A DNA stretch of 64,000 bases, from contig CALYLW010000013.1 in assembly GCA_944989445.1 (NCBI GenBank), positions 158,566 to 222,565 on the forward strand. The letters are read 5' to 3'. Position numbers and translations under genes: made by a program. Origin of the DNA: Ampullaceana balthica. Taxonomy: Eukaryota > Mollusca > Gastropoda > Lymnaeidae. Each line of letters opens with the position of its first letter. Positions within the stretch are counted from its first letter, which is position 1. A model generated the notes under the pieces. It saw only the letters and a program-made list of their open reading frames with translations, was not told the DNA's origin and did not search any database. Below, in pieces: positions 1 through 13,565 of the stretch.

Positions 1-374
1 GTCCCACTATGTACTGCCCCACTATGTACTGTCCGACTATGTACTATCCCACAAATGTACTGTCCCACTATGTACTGCCCCACTATGTACTGCCCCACTA
101 TGTACTGCCCCACTATGTACTACCCCATATGTACCTCCGAATATGTACTGTCCCACTATGTAATGCCCCACTATGTCTGTCCCAGTATGTACTGTCCCAG
201 TATGTACTGTCCCACTATGTACTGTCCCACTATGTACTGTCCCACTATGTACTGCCCCACTATGTACTGTCCCACTATGTACTGTCCCACTCACTGCCCA
301 ACTATGTACTGTCCCACTATGTTCTGTCCTATTATGTACTGCCCAACTCACTGTCTCACTATGTACTGCCCCAC
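1..374. repeat. 15-bp minisatellite, left segment
   Basis: Tandem copies of a 15-bp unit close to CCCACTATGTACTGY, with some shortened units of the CCCACTCTCTGC type. It is the same array that resumes at 1869 after the LINE fragment. Long open frames here follow from a unit divisible by three and are not genes. Confidence 0.95.
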
Positions 375-1834
375 AGTGCACCTTGACCAAGGACTCCTGC
401 CTGAAAGTCAGTGTGGATTCCGAAAAGAGCGAGTAACCATCGACATGGTGTTCGCTGACAGGCAGCTGCTGGAGAAATGTCAGGAGCAGAACTCTGACCT
501 GTTCTCCACCTATGTCGACCTGACCAAGGCCTTTGACACTGTTGGCAGAGAGGGTCTGTGGAAGATCATGGCCAAGTACGGTTGCCCAAGGAAATTCATC
601 GTCTTGGTGCAACAATTCCATGAAGGCATGCAGGCCAGAGTCCAGGACAGCGGGGAGTTTTCTGATCCTTTCCCAGTCACAAACGGAGTCAAGCAGGGCT
701 GCGTCCTGGCACCAACACTGTTTAGCCTCATGTTTTCCGCCATGCTGACAGAGGCCTTCAGAGACGAGGATGTTGGTGTCAACCTGAAATACCGCACAGA
801 TGGCAAGCTGTTCAACCTTCGGAGGCTCCAGGCAAAATCCAAGGTTATGACAGACATCATCAGAGACCTGCTGTTCGCTGATGACTGTGCCCTCAACGCT
901 GTCTCAGAAGCCGATATGCAACGCAGTGTAAACCTGTTCTCCAGTGCCTGCACAAACTTTGGTCTGTCAATCAACACCAAGAAGACTGAGGTCCTCCATC
1001 AGCCTGCGCCTGGAAGGCCCTACGTAGAGCCCAACATCACTGTCAACGGCCAGAGACTCAATACAGTGCACCGGTTCACATACCTAGGCAGCACACTGTC
1101 TCAAAATGTCACCATCGATGACGAAGTGAACGTCAGAATTGCCAGAGCCAGCTCCACTTTTGGCAGGTTGTACCCTAATGTCTGGAACAGAAGAGGCATT
1201 ACCATCCAGACCAAGCTGAAAGTGTACAGGGCAGTGGTGCTGCCCCACACTGCTATATGCTTGTGAAACTTGGACTGTTTATCAGCGTCATGCAAGAAAG
1301 CTGAACCACTTTCATATAACAAGCCTCAGGAAGATTCTCGGCATTAAGTGGCAGAACAAAATTCCAGACACAGTGGTACTGACCAAGGCAGGTCTCCCCA
1401 GCATCTTCACCCTCCTGATGCAGTCCCAGCTTCGCTGGGCAGGGCACGTTGTCCGAATGCCAGACGAGAGACTGCCAAAGAGAATCTTCTATGGTGAGCT
1501 CCAGTATGGCCAGCGGTCCCACGGTGGGCAAAAGAAACGCTTCAAAGACACACTGAAAGCCTCAATGAAAGCGTTTGCCATCAATCCAGACACGTGGGAA
1601 CGAGCTGCAATGGACCGATCCACCTGGCGCTCTTCCATCCACGAAGGTGCCAGGTCATGCGAGGCAAACCGGATTACCGCCGCAGAAAAGAAGAGGCAAG
1701 CCCGAAAGGCCCATGCTGTCAACCCTCCAGGAGATGTCGCTCTCGTCCCCTGTCCCTTCTGTTCCCGAACCTGCCGTGCAAGGATCGGCCTAATCAGCCA
1801 TCTGCGCACACACAGAAAACCCTCGGATGACTAG
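375..1834 (+). pseudogene. LINE reverse transcriptase with C2H2 tail, frameshifted
   Basis: Encodes the C-terminal two thirds of a LINE polyprotein. RT blocks in order are ESQCGFRKERVTIDMVF, DLTKAFDTV (metal-binding block A), NGVKQGCVLAPTLF (block B), LLFADDCAL (catalytic FADD near 868-891) and YLGSTL. After RT comes a tail with RWAGHVVRMPDERLPK and, near the end, a Cys2-His2 finger CPFCSRTC...HLRTH. The frame breaks near 1243-1246, where a run of four C in place of the expected three moves reading from frame 1 to frame 2; the tail then stays open to the stop at 1832-1834. The upstream open frame through the minisatellite is accidental. The copy is dead; the family assignment to LINE RT is secure. 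Confidence 0.85.
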
Positions 1835-1868
1835 AGTGGTCCTCGTCGTATCGACGGACGAACGAACT
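375..1868 (+). mobile_element. 5'-truncated LINE inserted in the minisatellite
   Basis: Non-LTR retrotransposon fragment. It begins inside the reverse transcriptase domain (LPESQCGF block near 400) and ends just after the C-terminal zinc finger, with a short 3' UTR and a GACGAAC-type end before the 15-bp array resumes. The endonuclease and the start of RT are absent, typical of 5' truncation. The same family recurs at 62946-64000. The clade was not assigned. Confidence 0.85.
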
Positions 1869-4800
1869 GTCCCACTATGTACTGCTCCACTATGTACTGC
1901 CCCACTCTCTGCCCCACTATGTACTGCCCCACTCTCTGCCACACTATGTACTGCCCCACTATGTACTGCCCCACTATGTACTGTCCCAGTATGTACTGTC
2001 CCACTATGTACTGCCCCAATATGTACTGCCCTTTATGTACTGTCCTACTATGTACTGTCCCAGTATGTACTGTCCAACTATGTACTGTCCCAGTATGTAT
2101 TGTCCCACTATATACTGCCCTACAATGTACTGTCCCACTATATACTGCCCCACTCTCTGCCCCACTATGTGCTGCCCCATTATGTACTGTCCCAATCTCT
2201 GCCCCACTATGAACTGCCCTACTATGTACTGCCCCATTATGTACTGCCCCACTATGTACTGCCCCAAAATGTACTGCCCCACTATGTACTGCCCCACTAT
2301 TTACTGCCCCACTATGTACTGCCCCACTATGTACTGCCCCACTATGTACTGTCCCACTATGTACTGTCCCACTATGTACTGCCCCACTCTCTGCCCCACT
2401 ATGTACTGCCCCACTATGTACTGCCCCACTCTCTGCCCCACTATGTACTGCCCCACTATGTATTGCCCAACTATGTACTAACCCACTATGTACTGCCCCA
2501 CTATGTCCTGCCTCACTCTCTGCCCCACTATGTACTACCCCACTATGTACTGCCCCACTATGTACTACCCCACTTTGTAATGCCACACTATGTACTGCGC
2601 CACTATGTACTGCCCCACTATGTACTGCCCCACTCTCTGCCCCACTATGTACTACCCCACTATGTACTGCCCCAATATGTACTGCCCCACTATGTACTGC
2701 CCCACTCTCTGCCCCACTATGTACTACCCCACTATGTACTGTCCCACTATGTACTGTCCCACTATGTACTGTCCCACTATGTACTGTCCCACTATGTACT
2801 GTCCCACTATGTACTGCTCCACTATGTACTGACCCACTATGTACTGCCCCACTATGTACTGCCCCAATATGTACTGTCCCACTATGTTCTGCCCACTCTC
2901 TGTCCCACTATGTACTGCCCCACTATGTACTGTCAAACTATGTACTGCCCAACTATGTACTGTCCCACTATGTACTGTCCCACTATGTACTGCCCCAATA
3001 TGTACTGTCCCACTATGTATTGTCCCGCTATGTACTGTCCCACTTTGTACTGTCCCACTATGTACTGTCCCACTATGTACTGTCCCACTATGTACTGCCC
3101 CACTAAGTACTGTCCCACTATGTACTGTCCCACTATGTACTGCCCCACTATGTACTGTCCCACTATGTACTGCCCCACTATGTACTGCCCCACTATGTAC
3201 TGTCCCACTATGTACTGTCCCACTATGTACTGTCCCAGTATGTACTGTTCCAATATGTACTGTCCCACTATGTACTGCCCCACTCTCTGCCCCACTATTT
3301 ACTGCCCCACTGTGTACTATCCCACAAATGTACTGTCCCACTATGTACTGCCCCACTATGTACTGTCCCACTATTTATTGACCCACTCTCTGCCCCACTA
3401 TGTACTGCCTAACTATGTACTGTCCCAGTATGTACTGTCCCACTATGTACTGCCCCACTATGTATTGTCCCACTATGTAATGTCCCACTATGTACTGTCC
3501 CACTATGTACTGTCCCACCATGTACTGCCCCACTATGTACTGTCCCACTATGTACTGCCCAACTATGTAGTGTCCCACTATGTACTGTCCCACACTCTGC
3601 CCCACTATGTACTGCCCCACTATGTTCTGCCCCACTATGTACTGCCCCAATATGTAATGTCCCACTATGTAATGCCCCACTATGTACTGCCCCACTATGT
3701 AATGCCCCACTATGTAATGACCAACTTTGTACTGTCCCACTATGTAATGCCCCACTATGTACTGCCCCACTATGTACTGCGCCACTATGTAATGCCCCAC
3801 TATGTACTGTCCCACTATGTACTGTCCCACTATGTACTGCCCCACTATGTACTGTCCTACTATGTACTGCCCCACTCACTGCCCAACTATGTATTGTCCC
3901 AATATGTTCTATCCTATTATGTACTGCCCCACTCACTGTCCCACTATGTACTGCCCCACTCTCTGCCCCACTATGTACTTCCCCACTATGTACTGTCCCA
4001 CTATGTACTGTCCCACTATGTACTGCCCCAAATATGTACTGCCCTACTATGTAGTGTCCCACTATGTACTGTCCCACTATGTACTGCCCCGCTTATTGCC
4101 CCACTATGTTCTGCCCCACCATGTACAGTCCCACTCTCTGCCCCACTATGCACTGCCCCACTATGTACTGCCCCACTATGTACTGTCCCACTCTCTGCCC
4201 CACTATGTACTGCCCCACAATGTACTGCCCCACTATGTACTACCCCACTATGTACTGTCCCACTATGTACTGCCCCACTATGTACTGCCCACTATGTACT
4301 GTCCTACATTGTACTGTCCCAGTATGTACTGTCCAACTATGTACTGTCCCAGTATGTATTGTCCCACTATATACTGCCCCACAATGTACCGTCCCACTAT
4401 GTACTGCCCTACTCTCTGCCCCACTATTTACTGCCCCACTATGTACTATCCCACAAATGTACTGTCCCAATATGTACTGTCCCACTATGTAATGCCCCAC
4501 TTTGTACTGTCCCAGTATGTACTGTACCAGTATGTACTGTCCCAGTATGTACTGTCCCACTATGTACTGTCCCACTATGTACTCTCCCACTATGTACTGC
4601 CCCACTATGTACTGTCCCAGTATGTACTGTCCCACTATGTACTGCCCCACTATGTACTGCCAAATATGTACTGTCCTACTATGTACTGTCCCAGTATGTA
4701 CTGTCCAACTATGTACTGTCCCAGTATGTATTGTCCCACTATATACTGCCCCACAATGTACTGTCCCACTATATACTGCCCCACTCTCTGCCCCACTATA

Positions 4801-7800
4801 TGCTGCCCCATTATGTACTGCCCCACTCTCTGCCCCACTATGTACTGTCCCACAATGTACTGTCCCACTATGTACTGCCCCACTCTCTGCCCCACTATGT
4901 ACTGCCCCACTATGTACTGCCCCACTCTCTGCCCTACTATGTACTGCCCCACTATGTACTGCCCCACTATGTACTGCCCCACTATGTCCTGCCTCACTCT
5001 CTGCCCCACTATGTACTACCCCACTATGTACTGCCCCACTATGTACTGCCCCACTATGTATTGCCCCACTCTCTGCCCCGCTATGTACTACCCCACTATG
5101 TACTACCCCACTATGTACTGCCCCACTATGTACTGCCCCACTCTCTGCCCCACTATGTACTACCCCACTATGTACTGTCCCACTATGTACTGTCCCACTA
5201 TGTACTGTCCCACTATGTACTGTCCCACTATGTACTGCCCCACTATGTACTGCCCCACTATGTACTGCCCCACTATGTACTGCCCCACTATGTACTGCCC
5301 CAATATGTACTGTCCCACTAGGTACTGCCCACTCTCTGCCCCACTATGTACTGCCCCACTATGTACTGTCAAACTATGTACTGCCCAACTATGTACTGTC
5401 CCACTATGTACTGTCCCACTATGTACTGCCCCAATATGTACTGTCCCACTATGTACTGTCCCACTATGTACTGTCCCACTATGTACTGTCCCACTTTGTA
5501 CTGTCCCACTATGTACTGTCCCACTATGTACTGTCCCACTATGTACTGCCCACTTTGTATTGTCCCACTATGTACTGTCCCACTATGTACTGCCCCACTA
5601 TGTACTGTCCCACTATGTACTGTCCCACTATGTACTGTCCCACTATGTACTGTCCCACTATGTACTGCCCCACTCTCTGCCCCACTAGTTACTGCCCCAC
5701 TATGTACTACCCCACTATGTACTGCCCCAATATGTACTGCCCCACTATGTACTGCCCCACTCTCTGCCCCACTATGTACTACCCCACTATGTACTGTCCC
5801 ACTATGTACTGTCCCACTATGTACTGTCCCACTATGTACTGTCCCACTATGTACTGTCCCACTATGTACTGCTCCACTATGTACTGACCCACTATGTACT
5901 GCCCCACTATGTACTGCCCCAATATGTACTGTCCCACTATGTTCTGCCCACTCTCTGTCCCACTATGTACTGCCCCACTATGTACTGTCAAACTATGTAC
6001 TGCCCAACTATGTACTGTCCCACTATGTACTGTCCCACTATGTACTGCCCCAATATGTACTGTCCCACTATGTATTGTCCCGCTATGTACTGTCCCACTT
6101 TGTACTGTCCCACTATGTACTGTCCCACTATGTACTGTCCCACTATGTACTGCCCCACTAAGTACTGTCCCACTATGTACTGTCCCACTATGTACTGCCC
6201 CACTATGGTGTGTCCCACTATGTACTGCCCCACTATGTACTGCCCCACTATGTACTGTCCCACTATGTACTGTCCCACTATGTACTGTCCCAGTATGTAC
6301 TGTTCCAATATGTACTGTCCCACTATGTACTGCCCCACTCTCTGCCCCACTATTTACTGCCCCACTGTGTACTATCCCACAAATGTACTGTCCCACTATG
6401 TACTGCCCCACTATGTACTGTCCCACTATTTATTGACCCACTCTCTGCCCCACTATGTACTGCCTAACTATGTACTGTCCCAGTATGTACTGTCCCACTA
6501 TGTACTGCCCCACTATGTATTGTCCCACTATGTAATGTCCCACTATGTACTGTCCCACTATGTACTGTCCCACCATGTACTGCCCCACTATGTACTGTCC
6601 CACTATGTACTGCCCAACTATGTAGTGTCCCACTATGTACTGTCCCACACTCTGCCCCACTATGTACTGCCCCACTATGTTCTGCCCCACTATGTACTGC
6701 CCCAATATGTAATGTCCCACTATGTAATGCCCCACTATGTACTGCCCCACTATGTAATGCCCCACTATGTAATGACCAACTTTGTACTGTCCCACTATGT
6801 AATGCCCCACTATGTACTGCCCCACTATGTACTGCGCCACTATGTAATGCCCCACTATGTACTGTCCCACTATGTACTGTCCCACTATGTACTGCCCCAC
6901 TATGTACTGTCCTACTATGTACTGCCCCACTCACTGCCCAACTATGTATTGTCCCAATATGTTCTATCCTATTATGTACTGCCCCACTCACTGTCCCACT
7001 ATGTACTGCCCCACTCTCTGCCCCACTATGTACTTCCCCACTATGTACTGTCCCACTATGTACTGTCCCACTATGTACTGCCCCAAATATGTACTGCCCT
7101 ACTATGTAGTGTCCCACTATGTACTGTCCCACTATGTACTGCCCCGCTTATTGCCCCACTATGTTCTGCCCCACCATGTACAGTCCCACTCTCTGCCCCA
7201 CTATGCACTGCCCCACTATGTACTGCCCCACTATGTACTGTCCCACTCTCTGCCCAACCATGTACTGCCCCACTATGTACTGCCGCACTATGTACTACCC
7301 CACTATGTACTGTCCCACTCTCTGCCCCACTATGTACTGCCCCACTATGTACTGCCCCACAATGTACTGCCCCACTATGTACTACCCCACTATGTACTGT
7401 CCCACTATGTACTGCCCCACTATGTACTGCCCACTATGTACTGTCCTACATTGTACTGTCCCAGTATGTACTGTCCAACTATGTACTGTCCCAGTATGTA
7501 TTGTCCCACTATATACTGCCCCACAATGTACCGTCCCACTATGTACTGCCCTACTCTCTGCCCCACTATTTACTGCCCCACTATGTACTATCCCACAAAT
7601 GTACTGTCCCAATATGTACTGTCCCACTATGTAATGCCCCACTTTGTACTGTCCCAGTATGTACTGTACCAGTATGTACTGTCCCAGTATGTACTGTCCC
7701 ACTATGTACTGTCCCACTATGTACTCTCCCACTATGTACTGCCCCACTATGTACTGTCCCAGTATGTACTGTCCCACTATGTACTGCCCCACTATGTACT

Positions 7801-9381
7801 GCCAAATATGTACTGTCCTACTATGTACTGTCCCAGTATGTACTGTCCAACTATGTACTGTCCCAGTATGTATTGTCCCACTATATACTGCCCCACAATG
7901 TACTGTCCCACTATATACTGCCCCACTCTCTGCCCCACTATATGCTGCCCCATTATGTACTGCCCCACTCTCTGCCCCACTATGTACTGTCCCACAATGT
8001 ACTGTCCCACTATGTACTGCCCCACTCTCTGCCCCACTATGTACTGCCCCACTATGTACTGCCCCACTCTCTGCCCTACTATGTACTGCCCCACTATGTA
8101 CTGCCCCACTATGTACTGCCCCACTATGTCCTGCCTCACTCTCTGCCCCACTATGTACTACCCCACTATGTACTGCCCCACTATGTACTGCCCCACTATG
8201 TATTGCCCCACTCTCTGCCCCGCTATGTACTACCCCACTATGTACTACCCCACTATGTACTGCCCCACTATGTACTGCCCCACTCTCTGCCCCACTATGT
8301 ACTACCCCACTATGTACTGTCCCACTATGTACTGTCCCACTATGTACTGTCCCACTATGTACTGTCCCACTATGTACTGCCCCACTATGTACTGCCCCAC
8401 TATGTACTGCCCCACTATGTACTGCCCCACTATGTACTGCCCCAATATGTACTGTCCCACTAGGTACTGCCCACTCTCTGCCCCACTATGTACTGCCCCA
8501 CTATGTACTGTCAAACTATGTACTGCCCAACTATGTACTGTCCCACTATGTACTGTCCCACTATGTACTGCCCCAATATGTACTGTCCCACTATGTACTG
8601 TCCCACTATGTACTGTCCCACTATGTACTGTCCCACTTTGTACTGTCCCACTATGTACTGTCCCACTATGTACTGTCCCACTATGTACTGCCCACTTTGT
8701 ATTGTCCCACTATGTACTGTCCCACTATGTACTGCCCCACTATGTACTGTCCCACTATGTACTGTCCCACTATGTACTGTCCCACTATGTACTGTCCCAC
8801 TATGTACTGCCCCACTCTCTGCCCCACTAGTTACTGCCCCACTATGTACTATCCCACTATGTACTGCCTCACTATGTACTGTCCCACTATTTACTGACCC
8901 ACTCTCTGCCCCACTATGTACTGCCCCACTATGTACTGTTCCAGTATGTACTGTCCCACTATGTACTGCCCCACTATGTATTGTCCAACTATGTACTGTC
9001 CCACTATGTACTGTCCCACTATGTACTGTCCCACTATGTACTTCCCCACTATGTACTGTCCCACTATGTACTGCCCCACTATGTACTGCCCAACTATGTA
9101 CTGTCCCACTATGTACTGTCCCACTCTCTGCCCCACTATGTACTGCCCCACTATGTACTGCCCCACTATGTACTGCCCCACTATGTAATGTCCCACTATG
9201 TAATGCCCCACTATGTACTGCCCCACTCATTGCCTCACTATGTACTGCTCCACTATGTTCTGCCCCACCATGTACTGTCCAACTCTCTGTCCCACTATGT
9301 ACTGTCCCACTATGTACTGTCCCACTATGTACTGTCCCACTATGTACTGTCCCACTATGTACTGCCCCACTATGTACTGCC
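1869..9381. repeat. 15-bp minisatellite, main array (7.5 kb)
   Basis: About 500 copies of the CCCACTATGTACTGY unit. Frequent variants are an internal C or T at the last base, ACTAC for ACTGC, and 12-bp short units. Five of the six reading frames lack stops in the consensus, because only one minus frame reads TAG. This explains the long MYCPT, HYVLP, LCTVP, TVHSG and QYIVG pseudo-proteins. Confidence 0.97.
2636..8830. repeat. Higher-order tandem duplication (~3.06 and ~3.14 kb)
   Basis: Block 2636-5690 recurs at about 5691-8830 with the same order of variant 15-bp units, offset 3055 bp up to about 7240. After an 87-bp extra stretch in copy 2 (about 7230-7350) the offset is 3142. The only other clear difference I noticed is GGTGTG for GTACTG near 6207. 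The near identity implies a recent large-scale duplication. Confidence 0.9.
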
Positions 9382-9660
9382 CCTGAGATGTGTGACATGG
9401 TGAAAGGTAAATTTAGAATTAAAATTAAAAGCTGATTAAGCCAGCATTATAAAACATCATTACCTTGTTTTCCGTAAATATTTTTCATTTACTTAAGTAA
9501 AATTTAAAAAATCACATTAATAATTATTTTTGTTTGATTCAAAGCAGGCAATTAAACATATTTTTAGAAAACCTTTACAAAAGCTTCACTTGATAATCAA
9601 AGTTGTTAAAACAAAACGCTTTCAATTATAAAGTACTTTCGATACTATCTAATAACTTAC

Positions 9661-9748
9661 CTCGTTGACTGGAATAAGTTTGGTCATTTTATCTTTTATC
9701 GATACAACACTAGTCAAATTGCTTGGTCTACAGACTTAAAGATCTGGG
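9661..9748 (-). CDS. Candidate 5' coding exon (unassigned)
   Basis: On the minus strand a strong acceptor (TTATTTGTTTCAG, AG at 9750-9749) and a consensus donor (GTAAGT at 9660-9655) bound 88 bases. All three frames have stops early in the segment. One frame then opens with ATG at 9687-9685 and reads MTKLIPVNE to the donor in phase 0, as a first coding exon would. No partner exon and no homology were recognised, so this may be chance. Confidence 0.2.
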
Positions 9749-10089
9749 CTGAAACAAATAACAGTGGCCCAAATTAGAGCTGTACAGAAACTATTATAGG
9801 CTGTAGCAACTCAAGTTGCAGGTATTGAATCATTGTAGGTACATTTCACAACTAGCTATTATCGATTTATCTAACATCGATCTCTGCAAGTTAGAAAGAC
9901 GCACATTTTATTTGAGAGCGTTGGTGAGGAAACATTTTGTCGCATGCTTAAAATGTATGCACTAATTCTATTCCTTATACGACATAGAAATACCCCCGTA
10001 TAATCTGATAGTAGATCTATTCACCCGTGACATCATTAGAACTATTCTCAAGTGGCATTACATTATTTATAGAGATGACACAATGACAA

Positions 10090-10120
10090 GTGTTACACTC
10101 TGTCTGCCAATCAAATGATC
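10090..10120 (-). repeat. Solitary inverted monomer of the 32-bp CCAAT repeat
   Basis: The reverse complement of this segment matches nearly a full unit of the array at 11471-11749, with a few mismatches. It lies 1.35 kb from that array in opposite orientation. Confidence 0.75.
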
Positions 10121-11470
10121 TATGCGGATATATTGAACCGTGACTTCTTGGGAGATGTAAAGATGGACAATGATTTGATGAATTCATGTACTTAAAGTAC
10201 ACTTGTTTGTACTTACGCCTTGATGCTATTTAAGTCTACTGGACTTTACACCGTCATGTTATTTACACCTACTAGATCCTGTGCATACAACCAGTGTCTT
10301 TACACTGCTGCAATTCTTGGACACCTTTTGTTGGTAAAATAAAATATAAAATATGATCTTTGAGCTCTAATGTCCTCCTGAAATCACAACCTTGAGTTCT
10401 CGTGCACTCCCGCAATCACAGATAAAATCGTTTATTTCCACAAGTTAGACCAATGAAAACCAAAAATTAACTCACAAAAATCTGTTCATCAATTCAAAAC
10501 ACAATCGAACAATGGAGAGCAATTAAGAGATTAATTACAGCGAGTCATGTCAATGGAGGAAACCTGTTACGTTTCTCTCGGTCTATTGGAACTGCTTAGA
10601 GTTTCATTGCGTAATGAGATTGAGGTGAAATGGGAACTTATTTAAGCTGGGGTGCGTGTCCAATAAAGGAAATAAATCAATGAGTCAACCAACATCGTGG
10701 TCGTGTTTAAACACGACTCAAATCAAATACTCGGCAAAGATTAAAGAGGGGAAAAAAACTGATTTAACGAAGTCAGACAAATAAACCGTTTTCAATAACA
10801 TCACAGACCTTTGTCTGTCCCAACAAAAAGTGTAGTTTTATTTCACATTACACTCACTGGTATGTCAAAAAGAAGAAAGAACCAATGAATTTATTTAAGC
10901 ATTTCATCACTCTCTCCGTTGTCTAAATTGCTTAGGTGTACAGCACATACAAGAGAGTTCAATATCCGTACACTGGTAACTTAAACATCTCACACACCCG
11001 CATGACAAAAGGGTTTGCAACAATAAAGTACAGTTTACGTTGGATCACATATTAAATTGCTCAAGGGTTTTAATTTTTGAGTAAATGTAAAAACAAAAAA
11101 TAGTTTGTGAAGATGAAGCTTAATGAAGCTTTATTTAATGTTAACGAGTTTAACTGTGCTTAGAATGGATATTTATATCTGACCAAAGTCATGCTTACAT
11201 CATGCAGTTTAAGTCAGGAATGAAATTTTAATCATTTCCTGTTTTTCAATGGCATAGCAAAAGAAAAAAAAACAACAACCAAAATAAAAACCGAAACTTG
11301 TGCAGACTTCACTGAGGCATAGCCACGCCCCTCAATAGAGCTGTGTGCCATCGTAAAACCTCGCTGTAGCCGGGAGAACTACATTTTACTTAATATACAC
11401 CATGAGTCGGATCTATATAGTGCACTGAGGTGTAGCTATAAATAGATCTATGCCTTAGGAGTGCAGCATA

Positions 11471-11749
11471 GATCATTTGATTGGCAGATAGGGTGTAACA
11501 CGGATCATTCGATTGGCTAACAGGGTGTAACACGGATCATTTGATTGGCTGACAGGGTGTAACACGGATCATTTGATTGGCTGACAGGGTGTAACACGGA
11601 TCATTTGATTGGCTGACAGGGTGCAACACGGATCATTTGATTGGCTGACAGCGTGTAACACGGCTCATTTGATTGGCTGACAGGGTGCAGCACGGATCAT
11701 TTGATTGGCTGACAGGGTGTAACACGGATCATTTGATTGGCTGACAGTT
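11471..11749. repeat. 32-bp tandem repeat, 8.7 copies, CCAAT-bearing
   Basis: Units begin with GATC at 11471, 11503, 11535, 11567, 11599, 11631, 11663, 11695 and 11727. Each carries GATTGGCT, whose complement AGCCAATC is a CCAAT box core. The last unit is cut after GCTGACAG. Confidence 0.93.
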
Positions 11750-11966
11750 TTCATGGTCTCACAACACAGCCAGGAGATGGTGTTTGAAATATTCACAGTT
11801 TCCTGGAGGCGAAACTCTTGATCCGTTAAAAACATGAATCTTCACTGTAACTCAAGCGCTAAAAAATAGATCGTTGTTCCAAACTTGTGAGGGGAGGGGG
11901 GCAATGGCATCACTTTATGTTTCATTCAGAGACCACTCTAAACACTATACGACAAACTTTGATATG

Positions 11967-11991
11967 ACACACACACACACACACACACGCA

Positions 11992-12022
<31 letters not shown>

Positions 12023-12085
12023 GCACGCACGCACGCGCACGCACGCACGCACGCACACACGCACGCACACACACACACACACACA
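11967..12085. repeat. CA / CGCA microsatellite
   Basis: Runs of (CA)n interrupted by (CGCA)n; no other structure. Confidence 0.97.
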
Positions 12086-13565
12086 AAACTAGTTGTCAAA
12101 AATCCTGGATAGTCAAACTATAATTTATCCAAATTTCAAATATATCAAAATTTAAAGAAGTAGATTATATTCTTTATGTTTGTCCTGAATTCTTTTCCGA
12201 CCAGAACAAGTTCGGTCATGGCCTCGAGGTATGACGTAATAACACTTTTTTTTTAAAAATCGTGCGACCCAAAAAAATAGATCACCTAAATCTAATATTA
12301 CCATCTGGATACTTGAAATATTTGGAGATCAAAAGGAGCGCGCAGCTGCAGCTGGGAGAACACAACTTTTCCAATATTCCTTTTAGCAATGCGGCGCGAA
12401 GACAATAAGAATTGTTTAACATATTCATTATTTAAAAACACTGTGTTAAGCTTTAGCAAATGGAGCTGTGGTCGCAGGGGAATAAATAGTTTTATCCAAC
12501 TCATACATATTAAACATGCCATTAAGAACAACGACATTTCGCAACACTGGCGTTGAAAAGGGGCGGTTGAAAACCTGTTGGTTCATGGTTCACAGATCCC
12601 GAATAAAGCCAATAGGGGGCGCTGCACGAAATGTCATATTTCAATAGCAAATAATTATTCGCTGTTTGAAAAGCCCGTTTGTTTCTTTTCAGGAGATTTT
12701 TTTTTAATAACGTAGTGGTTGCGGATATTATCCATACATTGGGGACGCTTCAGCCTTGATCCAGATCAAATGTATTAGTTAATAAGCTGCCACATATAAA
12801 ATAAACCCCATAAGAATTAGACCACATAAGAAAAAGACTACATTTTATTGGCTGTACATGTGATACGCCCAAACGTGCCTTCTTGGACTTCTGAGGTCAC
12901 GAATAATGTCAGCAGGTGTATATAGGGCTTGTGTTTATTCATGAGTTCGACTGGAAAAGAACAATGGATCAAATTGATTTCTTGGCCACGCTTTCTAAAA
13001 ATGGTGGGAATTAGACTAATTAAAATATCAATAAATGAATTAAAGAAAAAAAAGAGTTGCGGTAAACAACCCTTAATTTAAATTAAAGTAAATGACTCCT
13101 CTATGAAAGTGCGGGAAATGAATATATTTTCAAATATCAACAATTAATGACTCATCCGTTATTTTGTTTTATATGAAAAAGTGAAATTATTTTATCAAAA
13201 AACTTTGGATACTTTGGGAATATTTAAAAAAAAATTATATGAAACTCATACAAGACTTAAACGAATCACGTTATAAATTATATCTTTAAGCATCTCATGA
13301 TTTCGAGAACGTACTCAAAACTACTTTTATGACGATATAATCATTTATTATTTTTTTATCAGCTTCTGAACTTTAAAATAAGATCTGCAACTATGGAAAT
13401 CTGTTCTATGATCTTGTTATGTATACGTTTAATAAATAACTGCCTGTTAGTCCAAAAGTACTCCATTTAAACAATTAAATTGATTTTACTACCGACTGTG
13501 TGCGGTAAACTATAAATCAAGAAATTATCATTAAGTGTAATTTTCTCCCGTTTTTAAAGAAAAGA
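12086..13565. other. AT-rich stretch with one unassigned ORF
   Basis: On the minus strand a frame is open from about 12575 to the stop at 12298 (from ATG at 12537: 79 codons, starting MSLFLMACLICMSW, ending QIFQVSRW). Its first third is hydrophobic and the rest basic. I recognise no family, and no convincing splice sites bound it. The rest of the stretch (12580-13565) shows nothing assignable. Confidence 0.3.

Larger units (their letters stand above)
9382..11470. other. AT-rich intergenic stretch
   Basis: No recognisable gene. It contains one weak candidate splice-bounded exon (9661-9748, minus) and one solitary inverted repeat monomer (10090-10120), listed separately. The rest shows nothing I can assign. 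Confidence 0.6.

Noticed and set aside
1827..5321. A 1164-codon plus-strand open frame and its many companions in the 15-bp array
   Set aside because: The frames are open only because the unit length is a multiple of three and lacks stops; several overlap on both strands with equal length.
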